A stretch of DNA of 64,000 bases from Sipunculus nudus (GCA_026874595.1 CM049307.1:43964362-44028361), one strand, 5' to 3'. Positions 1 through 12,464 are shown, numbered from the stretch's first letter. Made by a program: numbers and translations. Notes: generated by a model from the letters alone, not told the origin.

Positions 1-60
1 CTATCAAGTATAGACAGTTATACTTTTTTTATATGCAGGGGCGGATACATGATTTGGCAA

Positions 61-93
61 AGGGGGGGGGGGGGGGGGGGGGGGGGGAGGGGG
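61..93. repeat. Poly-G run
   Basis: Twenty-six consecutive G followed by A and five more G. It lies just inside the hAT-like left end. Length is likely unreliable in any assembly. Confidence 0.9.
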
Positions 94-868
94 CGCTTAG
101 AGAAACATTTCAGAATCTTGGCTGAAACGGCGCAATCTTGGAAATTTTAAATGCATCATGTTCTTCAACCTCACTCTGACTTTTTTTATTGCTGATTTTT
201 CCAGACGTTTAAGGTCGAAGGGGGTTGGGGGGCTTCTGGTATCACGCACTATACATGCTTTATTTTATAACAAAGATAACAGAAACGTATAAAATAAGTG
301 CCAATCTCAGATAAGATTAAATTCAGTTTACAGGGAATAATATATAAACCAAACAAGGCGGCGCAGCACGTTGCCTGGGTGGTCTGCCTGGTGTCAGTAG
401 ACTATTGGGTAGTCATAAAAATCCTGCCGTCTTTCGCTTTGCATCGGCGGATATACTGACTTATTTATTACCCAGCCACAGCTATATCACTCTTTTCCGT
501 CGAACTGATGCCAGAACTTAAGAGGGTTCACCAAATCGTTGTGAGTGGGTGCATTATATCTCTCTTAAACGATATCAATATTTATTATATTCTGACAAGC
601 TCATGATTAAGCCCGCTCGAATTCAGAAATTTGGAATCATATACGCCACCAACAAAACAGAGTATATATGTAAACGTGTTGCACTGCATTGTTTCCATTA
701 TATAAATCATATTCTTTGAAGTTATCTTAATTTAAATTTGAATCATATAATTAATGATTCATTTTTTAGATAATCTGGCGAAGCCTTTTGCCCATGAAGA
801 TATTCTGATACAATTACTCTGCCTCCCTATAACAACACACACAGAAAAATTTATACATATATACAATT

Positions 869-882
869 ATATATATATATGC

Positions 883-924
<42 letters not shown>
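869..924. repeat. (TA)n microsatellite
   Basis: Alternating TA over about 56 bp with one GCATG interruption. Open frames crossing it (IYIYIY peptides) are artefacts. Confidence 0.95.
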
Positions 925-928
<4 letters not shown>

Positions 929-1139
929 CTATGTTATCGGCCCTAGACACATTTGGTTTTTGTCATCCGGTGTTGTCTTAAAAAAATTTTGGCCCCTCCC
1001 TTCCAACCCCCTCCCCCGGCCCACTCCTTTCAGCTTATGTGTTTACGATGTGTGTTTGCACTCCTTTTGATTGCTTAGCCATCTGTGTATGCTTACCGCA
1101 AAACAATGGGTTTGATTTAAATAGGCACCTTGATTAAAG

Positions 1140-1470
1140 AAATCTGCGTTCGAAAGAATGCAAGCCACCGCGATGGGGGGGGGGGGTCCCAAAACCGTTT
1201 GGATTTACTTATTTGACTCATATTCACAGGTTCATTCGTACAAAAGTGATTGCACATTTGTAAATATTCTCTTAGTGACGTTCCTGGATCCGCATCATGG
1301 GCCGGATCCACACAAAAAATCTTATCGATTCTTCATTGGCCCATTCCTGGAATCCCCTGAATCGTTTAAAAGATCCCCCTAATGACTGCGTGCATGAGTT
1401 ATTTTCGAACAAACACACAAACACACACACGAAGGAGGATAAACGCATACCCTACTGCGTGGCGGAGTAA
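1140..1470 (+). repeat. Unclassified dispersed repeat, copy A
   Basis: One of four same-orientation copies (also 5625-5945, 12043-12370, 56265-56567). Shared landmarks in order: a start like AATCTGCATTCTAATGAATG; GCAAGCC(t)CC; TTATTTGGCCCATATTC; GGTTCAT(T); a central TGACGTTCCTGGATC; GGCCCATTCC; CCCTGAA; TGAGTTAT; a CA-rich stretch (ACACACAAACACAC); and an end like CATACCCTCC..GCGGAG. No coding potential and no clear pol III boxes. This copy carries a G12 run near its left end. Confidence 0.75.
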
Positions 1471-2340
1471 AAAATATCGTTTTCTTTTTAATTTTAAAGT
1501 TATTCCGGTGTGGTTGTTATGACATGCTGAAAACGTCAGTTATATTGTTTACATTATTATTTCCACGCACAAACCTTGGCTGTCATCTATATAAATGCCT
1601 GCTTATTGATATAACATATACCTCCGGCGTACAGTATAACCATGGAAACGATGCAATTTGGACGATGTTATTCTTCCATCTGGCTGTATTGGTGCCATAT
1701 TCCGTGTAGATACAGGGGATGTATTTGTATACGGCAACTAACATCCATCGTTTGCAGTGAAAAGGTTTTCAATAGACTCTTACCGAGCGTCATTATAAAT
1801 GACCCCGATAAGCAAATGGTCAAGGTTTGCAAGTATATAATATTTTAAATGATTCGCGTTTGCTTGCTGATATGATCTGCTGATGGGACCTTAACCAAAA
1901 AATTGAAGGGTATCAATCCATAATTTCTTTATATATTTTGAAGAAGACAAATATCGCGACCGAAAATTCGTAAACTGACGGTGTAATAACGTTACTTTTA
2001 TATACATGCTCAAGCAATACTTTGATTTTTTTTCTTTGGATATACAAAATTGATACAAGTGATGATAATTTGGTTGCCTTCAAAAGAACCAACGAATATT
2101 CAACGTCTACGATAATATTATACTAAGCGCAAATGCCTGCCGCGAGTTAATTTTGTAAAGGTGAAATGGGAAATAGTATTCGTCACATTTAACACTTGAC
2201 ATTTAATTATGTATCAAATAGCGCAATCCAAGATATAATCCAATCGCCACCCCATTAAACCAATTTACCACTTAGAAAGACCAATGTGCTTTTATTATTG
2301 ACATTTTGTTTTTATTTTGCCAGACTGAAATTAAATATTA
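1471..2340. other. No recognised gene
   Basis: AT-rich sequence within the possible hAT-like element. The 60-70 aa frames here show no family resemblance. Nothing else seen. Confidence 0.5.
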
Positions 2341-2370
2341 TGTATATATATATACATATATATATATAAA
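2341..2370. repeat. (TA)n microsatellite
   Basis: Short TA tract interrupted by C. Confidence 0.9.
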
Positions 2371-2468
2371 TATGTATATGAAAACGAAATATTTAATCTT
2401 TGTACTGTCCTGTGACCAATACTATACCAATGCGTATACGTTTCGTTAGAGTCACTGTACTATAATAA

Positions 2469-2469
<1 letters not shown>

Positions 2470-2527
<58 letters not shown>
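2470..2527. repeat. (TA)n microsatellite
   Basis: About 58 bp of uninterrupted TA, 50 bp before the CCGCCCCTA terminal sequence. Confidence 0.95.
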
Positions 2528-2530
<3 letters not shown>

Positions 2531-2957
2531 TACGAATTTTAAGGCGGGGCGCCCATCCGTTTGCCGGTCTCGATAACCTCCCTGGATCCGCCCCTACAAT
2601 GTAACTCGCCCCACCCCTTCATTCAGGACAGATGCTTCGTCCATCAGGGAAGAGCAAGATGAAGGTGTCTTATAGCTGCAGCTGCCTCCCTTCATCTGTG
2701 CCGCTGGTTTTTGTGCGTGTTTAGACAAAGCATGAGCACTGTTATGTAAACTTCTTAAACCGCACGTTGTGTACGACACGTGGCTCTAAAATATACAGCT
2801 CTTGTTTTCATTACTCGTATTGGAAACATAGCTAATCTTCTTTTTCATGTCAGATATTGGTACATCCGGCCAAGGGTTCAGCTGACAGTGTTATTCAGTA
2901 AATTTATGTAGTAATATATGTGCAAAATGTTTCAAGGCAGGTCAATGTCTGTCTGTT

Positions 2958-3096
<139 letters not shown>

Positions 3097-3211
3097 CGTG
3101 AGCTCCTTGAGGCAGATGCTCACTGATACATAATCTGTTTAATTCATGTCGCCGATGTGTTCTCACTCAGTACACAAACATTGTAAGATATGTGCACATG
3201 AGAATGGAACC

Positions 3212-4011
3212 TGTTACGAAACCTAATATTAACAGATCACGTATGCGTGATGAACACAGATTTTGTAATGGAGAAAAAAATCAGATTCTGTAACACTAGG
3301 CAGCCTGAAATGTCTAGGGGAATGAATTAAGAAGTCAGTGGGGTTTTTTGTTAACAAATAACTAAAATTTATTCTTAAAACAACCCTAACATCAGAATAG
3401 GCTAAATCAATACAATTACACAGTACAATAACAGTATAACATCAATATAATCACACAGCCTAATAAACAAAGTGCACAGTACCTGGATACCATCACCGCC
3501 ACAGCGACAAGTTCTTTAAATGTATACTCTCGGAGAATAACAGTCCAATGTAAAGCTCTTGTAACAATCCAGAAAGTAAACTTGAGGTAGGCAGCATTAA
3601 ATCGTATAGAGTTAGGAATAGCAGAATCCCTGAAATTACTGGATAATCGGATAGGTCCCACACGTCTGCATCCACTGGAATATTCTTTAACCTATCTCTC
3701 GGCTCTAAAACACAGCCCCCTATTTATAACTTCTCACCCCTAGCCGAGAATTTTCCACTTCTCGAACATTCTAAAGGATCTAACATAATACTCAGTAAAC
3801 ACGCGTTACAGGAATCATCTAGAAGAACATCGCTGTGTCTCTACATACTATGGTTCACACGTGACCTCGGCCAGGCGAGAAAGCCCCAAGCTAGCATGAC
3901 AACGAGAGTTCAACCAGTACGGATCAAACCGAGAGTGAAACAAGCGGCTCGGTGAGGGCGCTACAACACGAGTTACGCCCGTGTCGCACAATAAAAAGAG
4001 CACCTGTAACA
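3212..4011 (-). mobile_element. Solo LTR, Ty3/gypsy-type (fossil), copy 1
   Basis: An 800-bp unit that on the minus strand starts TGTTACAG and ends CGTAACA, flanked by a 4-bp direct repeat AACC (3208-3211 and 4012-4015). On the minus strand it holds a TATAAATA box (3721-3728) and an AATAAA-type signal near 3369, in the order expected of an LTR. A related unit lies at 34399-35181 in the same orientation. No internal gag-pol region adjoins it, so it is a solo LTR left by recombination. Gypsy is inferred from the termini and the 4-bp duplication; Pao/BEL is possible but less likely. Divergence from the second copy suggests an old family. Confidence 0.75.
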
Positions 4012-4015
4012 AACC

Positions 4016-5624
4016 ACATATACATAAACAGCTCTGTTTTCATGAAGTTTACTCAATGGGGTTATCTGTGTAATCAGGATGATCCGGTACACTTACTCGA
4101 AGCATCTGGTGAATTCCCGCTGTTTTTCATAAATTCAATATACAGGTAGTGCAAGTTATTAATGAAGTATTCTGCCGGATACAACGCCCACCCATTATGG
4201 TTATATATAATAGCATAATCAAAATATCCAATCAGAAATAACCTTTTTAGAAAGTAACCTCACTATTCCACGTATTTTGGCTTAATCCATTAATATTTTA
4301 ATGTATTTTAACAACTAAACCACTGTAAAATCATACTTTCTCGATGAAGAAATATATGTGATTGAAGATCGTGTTTTCAAATAATAAAGTAAAGCAATGA
4401 TGCCTTTAATTCAGTTGCACTGTTGGCCGCGGTTAGGTTGCGGATGAAGTAAAAAAATTTAATAAAGGACCGATTCCTTTTATCCGGTTGCGGCAAAAGT
4501 AAATGTAGCTTTTGTCCACTCAAAAGGTGAAATGGAAAGACGGAGGTAGAAAGGAAGTTAAAGTTATGTATCATAAAAGATATACATGTAGATTTACATC
4601 CTGAAGCAACAGAAGTAAAAAAAATATTTGCAAAGGTGTATTTTGTTAGCTTATCTTTTTTTTTTTCCCTCTCTCTCTCTCTCTGACAGACATACAGTCC
4701 CACTCACACATACACACATATTGGTCTGCATATATTCTCGTTATCAAAATCATTATAAAACTATTTGGAAAATAATACCTTCTTTTATAGGAACTGGTCT
4801 GTGGTCTGTTAACATGTATTCTTTGCAATATTTAAGCTACTTTCCCGGGAGTATACATATATACGTCAAGGTTCCGTTATCAGGACACTGCGAGGCGAAA
4901 TACAAAGTGTTTACATATTTTACATACATTTATCATATATCTGATCTTTGGCAGTAGTCTACCATTTTTTAGATAAAAATGTGCCAGTGGTATTTTCATC
5001 AGATACCGTCTCAGTGCACGAATCACAAACACTCTTAGAATAAAAAAAAGTCTGAATATTCCCCAGAGCTTACAAGTTTCTGATAACCAATATTTGGCAC
5101 GTCTCAGAACCACGAGAAGTGTACGTGATCAACATATTACCAATCTGACCTTTCCTTGCGGAATCATGTTGCAGGATATGAACCTATATAAAGCCAATAA
5201 TATATTTCCTACAGCAAAAAAATATCATGCTGCATGTCGTGTGCGATACAAGATTTTTCTATATACTGTGGTTGCTGTCATATATATTATATACGTACAA
5301 ACGCCAGCCAAACATTCCGCGATATCCACTTTTTTAATGTTTCCCGATCTTACCATGCAGTAACCTACATATAGTATATCAATTATGACATCGATTATTT
5401 AATATCAATCTAAACAGGTTGACGAGATCTCACGAGAACGAATAGAAATTCTTGTACCATACAGGCTAATAATATAAAAGATATGACATTATTTATGAAT
5501 CTTTGACTTACACGTAACATGAAATGTATGTAATTAAATTACAATATCAATATTTTGCTTTTCGACTTTTTACCTTATATGCGCGGTTGAGTGAATAAAA
5601 TTAAAAAAAAAAAACTTTTTTTTT
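4016..5624. other. No recognised gene
   Basis: AT-rich single-copy-looking DNA with short T and CT runs (4657-4685). Frames of 60-110 aa on both strands show no family features. Confidence 0.5.
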
Positions 5625-5945
5625 AAATCTGCATCCTCAGGAATGCAAGCCTCCTCCATGTGGTGGTCTCCAATGTTGGGATGTTCCCAAACTGTGTCTG
5701 CATTAACTTATTCGGCCCATATTCCCGGGTTCATTTGTGCTCATACATTAGTGTTAAATTCTTGATGACCTTCCTGAATCCGGATTAAGGGGTGGACACA
5801 CACCAAAATCCAATTGTTGCTTTATTGACCCATTCACGAAAGGCCCTGAAAATTTCATGATATTCCGTCCGTGAGTTATGTCATGAACACACACATACAC
5901 ACATGAACATAGGGGAAACATGGGGTTGGAGAAAACCTTTAGGGT
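5625..5945 (+). repeat. Unclassified dispersed repeat, copy B
   Basis: Second copy of the family seen at 1140. It keeps AATCTGCAT, GAATGCAAGCCTCC, TTATTCGGCCCATATTCC, GGGTTCAT, TGATGACCTTCCTGAATCC, GACCCATTC, GAGTTATG and the CA-rich 3' part. The right end is the least well preserved of the four. Confidence 0.7.
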
Positions 5946-8019
5946 CTCCATATTACCTCAATGGTTACAGACATCATTAAGGTTCCTTTCTTAAGCATTC
6001 TCTGTGTTTAAGTTTATTTATAATAGTCACGAGGTTATTGATAGGTGTAAGTTGGCTGATTGAAATGCCTGATCCTTTTCAAAACACAGTATCATTTAGC
6101 ATCTCCCCTGCATCTAAACTGTCTCTACTTCTTTTTTTATTTTATAATAGAAATTGGTATGATTTGAATATATAAAGGACTTCCTCCTTTTAAGAGAATC
6201 TGCCACAGTTGTGAATCAGTAAAACACAAGGTACAGGTGTGTGGGGTAAAACTGAAGCTCTTGATGGAAAAGCTGTGAGAATTTTAGGTTAAAATGTTAA
6301 GGGGGTATACGCACTCTTTATCATATTTTTGCCCATGATAAATGTTTTGAGCATCTCTGTTTTCAGCTTCTGCTGAATTTCTGGATGAGGCAGAGAAGGA
6401 GCTGGATATAAACGCTCGGGGTGTAATAAATAGACCTCCCTGGTCCGGACTCGTCTGTTGTAATGCTTCAGCAATATATCGGGCAACACATAGATAGTTA
6501 ATGTGAGGCGGTCGTACCAACATGATAAGCCTCTGGGTACCAGACCCATGCTGGATTTTGTCTAGTTCCCAGACTTTGCAGTTATTTATACTCATCCAGG
6601 CCTGTTAAAGACCCTACCGACATACAGACATATCCCTGGGGAGCTATTTTAGCTAAAGTTTAAATCAGACACCGCGACCAGTAGCTTTTAAACCAGCCTG
6701 TGTCGGTTGGGCTGCGTTCGGGGTAATCCAGAACAGTCCTTTCTGTTTAGTTTTCCAGAAATCTTCAAGGCACACTTTATTGAGAATTCTAGTCCCAAAC
6801 TACGGCAATTTATCTAGACCGATCTGCTGCATTAGTGGACATTATGGCTGTCGGTTGGGTCTGCCTCTAACGGCCATTATCAGCGGTTGAAGCAAATATC
6901 ACAAGGCCCAGGTAGACGTATGGCACATAACAATTCAATAAAGGCCGTCTAAAATAACATAATTGCTTGTGACATTCTGCTAACCCTCATTCCTGTCAAG
7001 TGACTGATGTATATAACTTGGTTGATGGTGACATTTGAAAGCATAGCAGGCTCGCATGCCGCCAAATGCCGCTGAGTTAAAGTTTTAAGAGACTGCAATG
7101 TTCTGAAACAGCTGAAGTCCGTTCTCACTGTAAATCTTGGTTGATTTTTGGTCTCCATCGCACTCCCTGTCCCTTCCCTTTACCTACACGTTCTTCCTTT
7201 TGCGAAATGGCACATTTACCTATTTGCAAAAATCATGAAGTTTTAAAACGTTTGCAAGTTTTATCGACCTTTATTGCTGTTTTACCCCTCTGACATAATC
7301 GAGGTGTTTATTGCGGCCTGTTCCGATATCCGATGTCTATTAATTAACCATAATCCGCTGAACTTTATGCATGTATACTTAAATTCATGAAGAAATTTAA
7401 CCTAGCTGCTGAGTTTGAAATTCCGGCATATTAAATGGTCCAAGGCGTTTTATGCATATACATATCAATTTTATACCATGCAGTTACTTAACAAAGTAGT
7501 TTATATCTTCCTTAATATTGCATATCGCATATAAATGTATATTACTTGCATGACAAGCAAAAGCTTTATAATGCTATACCTGTGTACGAGTTTGTACAAG
7601 GTAACAATTCATATTCAGTACACTTGGCAGAGTGTACTGTGGTTCTGTTTTTCGTCATTTTCTATAGGGACTCGTTTAGAACTGTCTGTACAAATGTAAA
7701 TACACGCACAAGAGACACGTTGGCGCTTTTCTTTATTCTGTAATCATTGAATTCCACCGTTATGAATTTTATATGCACACCACTGGTATTGTAATGCATT
7801 GGTCCTCAACTTGGTGCGGCTTATTTATTGTGAAAAAAAAACCTGCTGCATTATTCTACATACAATTAATATACTGATCGTAGTCTAAGAGAGGTCTGGT
7901 GAGTTTATACAAGAGGAGGGAATTTCAAGAGGCTCATTATAATGTTTGATATATGATTTGCCTGGATTATATACAGCATTGTTAAGTACATTGACTCCGT
8001 GGCATGACGCTCCGTGCAT
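5946..8019. other. No recognised gene
   Basis: Mostly unique-looking DNA. The block 6280-7160 is less AT-rich and has 69-103 aa minus-strand frames without recognisable domains. Confidence 0.45.
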
Positions 8020-8037
8020 GCAAACAATTAAGGTAAA

Positions 8038-8200
8038 CGCCGAATCGTAGACCGGTACCCTGTGCTTTTATGCACCATTGCTCATTAAACTAAATATACC
8101 GACCTGTAACAAAGTTAACACCGAACCGTAGACTAGTACCCTGCGCTTTTATGATTCCACTGCTCTTTAACCAATTATAAGCCATACCGTTCAGCAAAGC
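8038..8200 (+). repeat. Local tandem duplication, about 82-bp period
   Basis: The landmark CGAATCGTAGACCGGTACCC at 8041 recurs as CGAACCGTAGACTAGTACCC at 8122, followed by CTG(T/C)GCTTTTATG and TGCTC(A/T)TTAA in both. Two diverged copies; function unknown. Confidence 0.7.
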
Positions 8201-10600
8201 TGTATTTGTCAGTTTTCATTGCGTTTTTGTACCAGTTCAGTCCTAGGTAAACAGATTAGTAGATTAGTCTCTGGCAATTCTAGGAACCCCACCAAGTTAC
8301 AGCAACCGCATCAAAATCATGTCGTTATAATCCCATGCTTGGCGTTTTCTTCGGGGAATATATAAAGGGTGCATTCCTGAAGAAATACCAAAAGTACCAA
8401 AGTTGCAGCAGTTAAGTATAATGGTTGCTGGAATACACAATATGAAATTCGTTTCATTTTTCCACACCCATAAAAACCAGCTAAGATATTATCATGCAAC
8501 TTATATGAATACCTCTGCATTAAGAGAGTGCATTCAAACTTACAGGATAGAAAGGTGGCAGATTTAAACAGTTTAATTTTCTAGTAAAGTACGTAGGGAA
8601 CTTTATATATTGGGACAGTTTTGTTTGCAGTTTTATTGCAAAAAGAAAAAAAAAATAGCCGTGACATTGGTTCTCATTGTGTAAGTGTGAAAAGTATACT
8701 TATCTTTGACACAAGAACTCGTTTTATTGTTCTGTTATATTGCTAATCTTTCACCGGCTAAATAATTGTCTACTCGGAATCCAAACATGACATCTATATA
8801 GGGAACCATTTGGTCGATCAGTCAGAAATGGGGTTACATTAATACGTATTGCGTCTTTAAAGCCAAGATGTGACGGTATATAGGCTCAGTTAATCAGGTT
8901 GACAGTTGGTGACACATTTAATTATCTTATGATGGGGGTTTGAGAAAAAAAATATTACGAGGGGAACCAGTCTGCCGGAAGTTCTATGTTTCTATGACCA
9001 ATGACGATTTGCCTGTCACGTTGCTGGCCAAGCTCAGTTTGGGTTTAATAAGGTAAACGAGACCAGGTTCCCTGAGCGTTTGCTGAATAATTATCAATGT
9101 CAACCTTTATAGTAAGTGCCGTGGCACTTCTGAGACGGTAACGAATCTAACTTGTAAGAGTTAGGCTGCCAATCATGTACGTGTTCTTGAGCACAGAAGA
9201 CGACTCTAGAACGTCTAATGCCTAAGAAATTATCATATCGCGGTTACCAGGCAACCCATGCCGCACTTAAACTCAGATGCTGAAGTCAACACTTAATGTC
9301 TGTTAACTGTTACATATTCACTACGGACCACCGCTACCTCAAGAGTAGAGGCTCAAGAAAGTAAATGAACTATATAATAATAATAATAATAATGATCAAT
9401 ATCAAGATTTTAATATCAAATAATAAATTTTATGACATGAATTTAACCTTCATATAATTTAATAACGTCTGACCCATTCCATACAAAAAAATATAAAATG
9501 ATTAAAACTGATCGGACAAAATTGAAGAATTGTTTGCAATAATTCCAAGTAAACAAGCATAAAGAAACAAAATTGCTTTAAGGTGGAATTTGAAATGGTA
9601 GGATTAAAATGAAATCGATTTAAAGTAACCGATTTTCACCTTATATACCCCCAGTAATCTTACCGATTTAAAAAAAAAGGCGGGAGTGATATGTAGCGGG
9701 GGTAACAGGAAATCGCTACTCCAAGAATTCAACATAAATCTGTGCGACGGGTTTAGTTTGAACTATCTGTTTCGTTGTTGCATGCCTGATCTAGAGATCC
9801 GGATCTGTGCCTGATGGGATGCGCTGGAATCAGCGCGTGTCAGATGCTGCGGAGCAGATGTTGATGCAGCTGACTCGTTAATACAGTCCCTGATTTTCAG
9901 AACTGCCAGCAGAGTCCGGGCTGTAAAAAAGGCCATATTAGATCGCAGTGCGATATTAAACATTGACAAAAATTGACAAGATTTGTTTTTTTGCCCGCAT
10001 GTGTATATATGGAATATTAGCACATTAATATTGCTTCCTCTCTGGACAGCGGTGGTTCTACCAATTGCCTTTAACTAATTTGTATTCAAAGCAAGCACCC
10101 AAAACTACATGTTTGTATTTTGACAAATTTATAGCTTTACAATGGAATGGAGCGGTTTACTCTGAATATTATACATATTACATTATAAAAGTAAATTACT
10201 CTCTCTCTCTCTATATATATACTGAAGGAGAGAAATTGCCAAAATGCAAATATTGGTAATTTCGTCTGCTTTTCTGTTTGATAATGAAACTAACATTTAA
10301 ATGTCGATCTGGACCCGGCTAAGAATCTATGATATCGCAGCATGTCGGTTCTATTGTTCCCTTATTATCGCCCCACATTTATGCGACGCCCATGAAATAA
10401 ATATTAGACAATTGATAGGTTGTCCGGAGAGAAATCGCAGCAAACGTGGTTTTGTGTGAGAGGCTTTTTTTTCTTCTTACGAAGGAGAGGTTATTGGATG
10501 CTTATGTATGAATTATAAAACTATATCATTAAAAGGCAGGATGGTGAAACATTTTTTTTACGAAGCCATTGTTTTGAGAAAGCGTGTCTGATATTACTCG
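8201..10600. other. No recognised gene
   Basis: AT-rich DNA with a short (ATA)n tract near 9374-9393 and a short (CT)n/(TA)n tract near 10199-10220. No family resemblance in the open frames. Confidence 0.45.
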
Positions 10601-10608
10601 ACACATAC

Positions 10609-11025
10609 CTGGTCTATTGGACATCCTTACGATGTCAGAGGTATAAAGTGCCGCTTTAATATATCTTTAGGCTTGGCCTTGAAGGACTGTTTATTTTGGC
10701 AGTTTCTCACATTTCCTTATGTCGCACCTGGAGAACTGGCTGTAGTGGATACAGACTGAAACAGATGTCAGCAATATATGTATATATATATATTGTCTGA
10801 TCTTCTAGACATCCTTTAGATGTTAAAGGTACAGAGTGCGGTTTTAATATCTCTGTGAGCTTGACTTTGACGGGGAACATGAGCACATTTGGATCACCTC
10901 TAATTATTCAAATCGTTATAGCTTGTTAAAGGACTAAATGCTTGAGGCATTTTCTCACATTTCCTCATGTCGCATCTGGGTAACTGGGAAGTGGATATAG
11001 CCTAGAGGTATGTCATCAATATATG
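10609..11025 (+). repeat. Two-copy tandem duplication, about 188-bp offset
   Basis: Copy 1 (10609-10785) and copy 2 (10797-11025) share, in order: CTGGTCTATTGGACATCC / CTGATCTTCTAGACATCC; GATGT(C/T)A(G)AGGTA; TTTCTCACATTTCCT(T/C)ATGTCGCA; and a GTGGATA..CAATATATG end. Copy 2 holds roughly 50 extra bases in the middle. Confidence 0.75.
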
Positions 11026-12042
11026 AATATGAACAAATTCGCCAAAAGTGCTATAGTTTACTCTGTTCTTAACTCAAGATAGTATAAAGTATAGGGAAGA
11101 AAAATACGTAAGACGAGGCTTTCGGCGTCAAACGTATGTTCTTTTTATGTGGAAAATTGGGGACGCGTTCCCTGAGCCCGTTTAACCCCGCCCCTGTGTG
11201 ATCCGATATTGCGCTTTATTTAATATCCCGATGATATGTAACCTGAACTGGATGGCTGGATGATTGTCATGTTTATTGACATGGGACGCGTCCAGCATGT
11301 AAAATAGATAATGACATTGATATTAAGTTCTTGGCACTAAAGTCACCATCCAGATCTGCAAAGCATGTTTTTTCGTATTCAGTTTTTATTAACATATGCA
11401 GGTGAGATTTGGTCCAAGGGGGTATATATAAGTTTATCTTCCTGTAAATGTTGTAATTCTTGCTTCGGTTGATGAAAGTACTAATTAGGGTTAAGGGCCA
11501 TCTCCTGTGCTGTATATGATGAAGAAGTAACCAGGATAATGAAACTACCGTTTTTGCTAAAAATAGACCACCCCTGGAGGTATATATTTGGTCTTAATGA
11601 CTTTGCCTCGCGTGCTTCCGGAAGTCAGCGGAGGTGCTACCGCCTTTCGTGTGTTTCCGGAAGCTCCCAGGTCGCCAGGTGCTTTATGGTAATATCGTAA
11701 ATCCTAATTCTCGCACTGATATGTTCAATATGAGCTGACACCCGTGCAGTGGGGATTCTGTTTTTTTTAAATACAGTCCCTGTGCAGTCCCTAAAAAATA
11801 ATGGCTTTAAAGACGCGTTGCATGTAACTCAACTGCCAGACCTGTTTATATTACAAAGTGTTTGGGCGATGCATTTTTTGGAAACCCTTCAGCTTAACCT
11901 GTAAGAAGAAATAAGGATAGGGCAAGTGGCCATGAACAGAAAAGTGGAAAAGTCAAGCTTAATAAACACCATGCAAAGGTTGTATTTGAACATATATTTA
12001 TATTGGAACGTATACATAGACACTTATTCATCTTGAAACTGG
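11026..12042. other. No recognised gene; two ETS-like palindromes inside
   Basis: Nothing coding recognised. Two TTCCGGAAG palindromes at 11616-11624 and 11655-11663 are described in the findings. Confidence 0.4.
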
Positions 12043-12370
12043 AAATCTGCATTCTAAGGCATGCAGACCTCAGCCAGTGGAGGGTCCTTATGTGGGATGC
12101 GCCAAAATTCGAGTTGCATTCACTTATTCGTCCATATTCCCATGTCCATATGCATAAATGACTGTACAATATTCCTTAATGACGTTCCCGGATCAACACC
12201 TAAATCTAATCAGTTGTACACTGGCCCATTCCCGAAATGACATAAAACTCTTTTGAGTTTTGCCTCATGACTGAGTGAGTTATAAGTCACATATGAAAAG
12301 TCACAGAAACACTAACACACCCACATACACAAGTGGGGATGAAAACATACCCTCCAGGCGGAGACAATAA
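12043..12370 (+). repeat. Unclassified dispersed repeat, copy C
   Basis: Third copy of the family. It keeps AATCTGCATTCTAA, GGCATGCAGACC, TTATTCGTCCATATTCCCA, TTAATGACGTTCCCGGATC, GGCCCATTCCCGAA, GAGTGAGTTATAA, the CA-rich stretch and the end CATACCCTCCAGGCGGAG. It lies only about 40 bp before the left end of the tandem-array element at 12411. Confidence 0.75.
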
Positions 12371-12412
12371 TCAAAGTATGCTTTGTGCAACCTGCAAAAT
12401 GAATAATTTTTT

Positions 12413-12441
12413 AGCTCAGCTGACTGTAAGTCATCTGAGCT
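12413..12441 (+). repeat. Left-end hairpin of the pearl-like element
   Basis: Arms AGCTCAG and CTGAGCT with inner arms TGACT and AGTCA around a 3-base loop. About 12 bp of stem with a small mismatch. Confidence 0.8.
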
Positions 12442-12464
12442 ATAGGAACCACCCTTTGCCCGGC

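Larger units (their letters stand above)
36..2596. mobile_element. hAT-like terminal sequences (possible 2.56-kb element)
   Basis: The left end reads CAGGGGCGGATACATG followed by a G-rich run. The right end at 2580-2596 reads CCTGGATCCGCCCCTA, an inverted match of about 10-12 bp. CAGGGGCGGATCCAGG-type ends are, from memory, frequent in invertebrate hAT-related nonautonomous elements. The 8-bp flanks (TTTATATG and CAATGTAA) do not match as a target duplication, so the two ends may belong to different insertions. No transposase frame is visible between them, and a separate repeat copy lies inside at 1140-1470. Confidence 0.35.
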
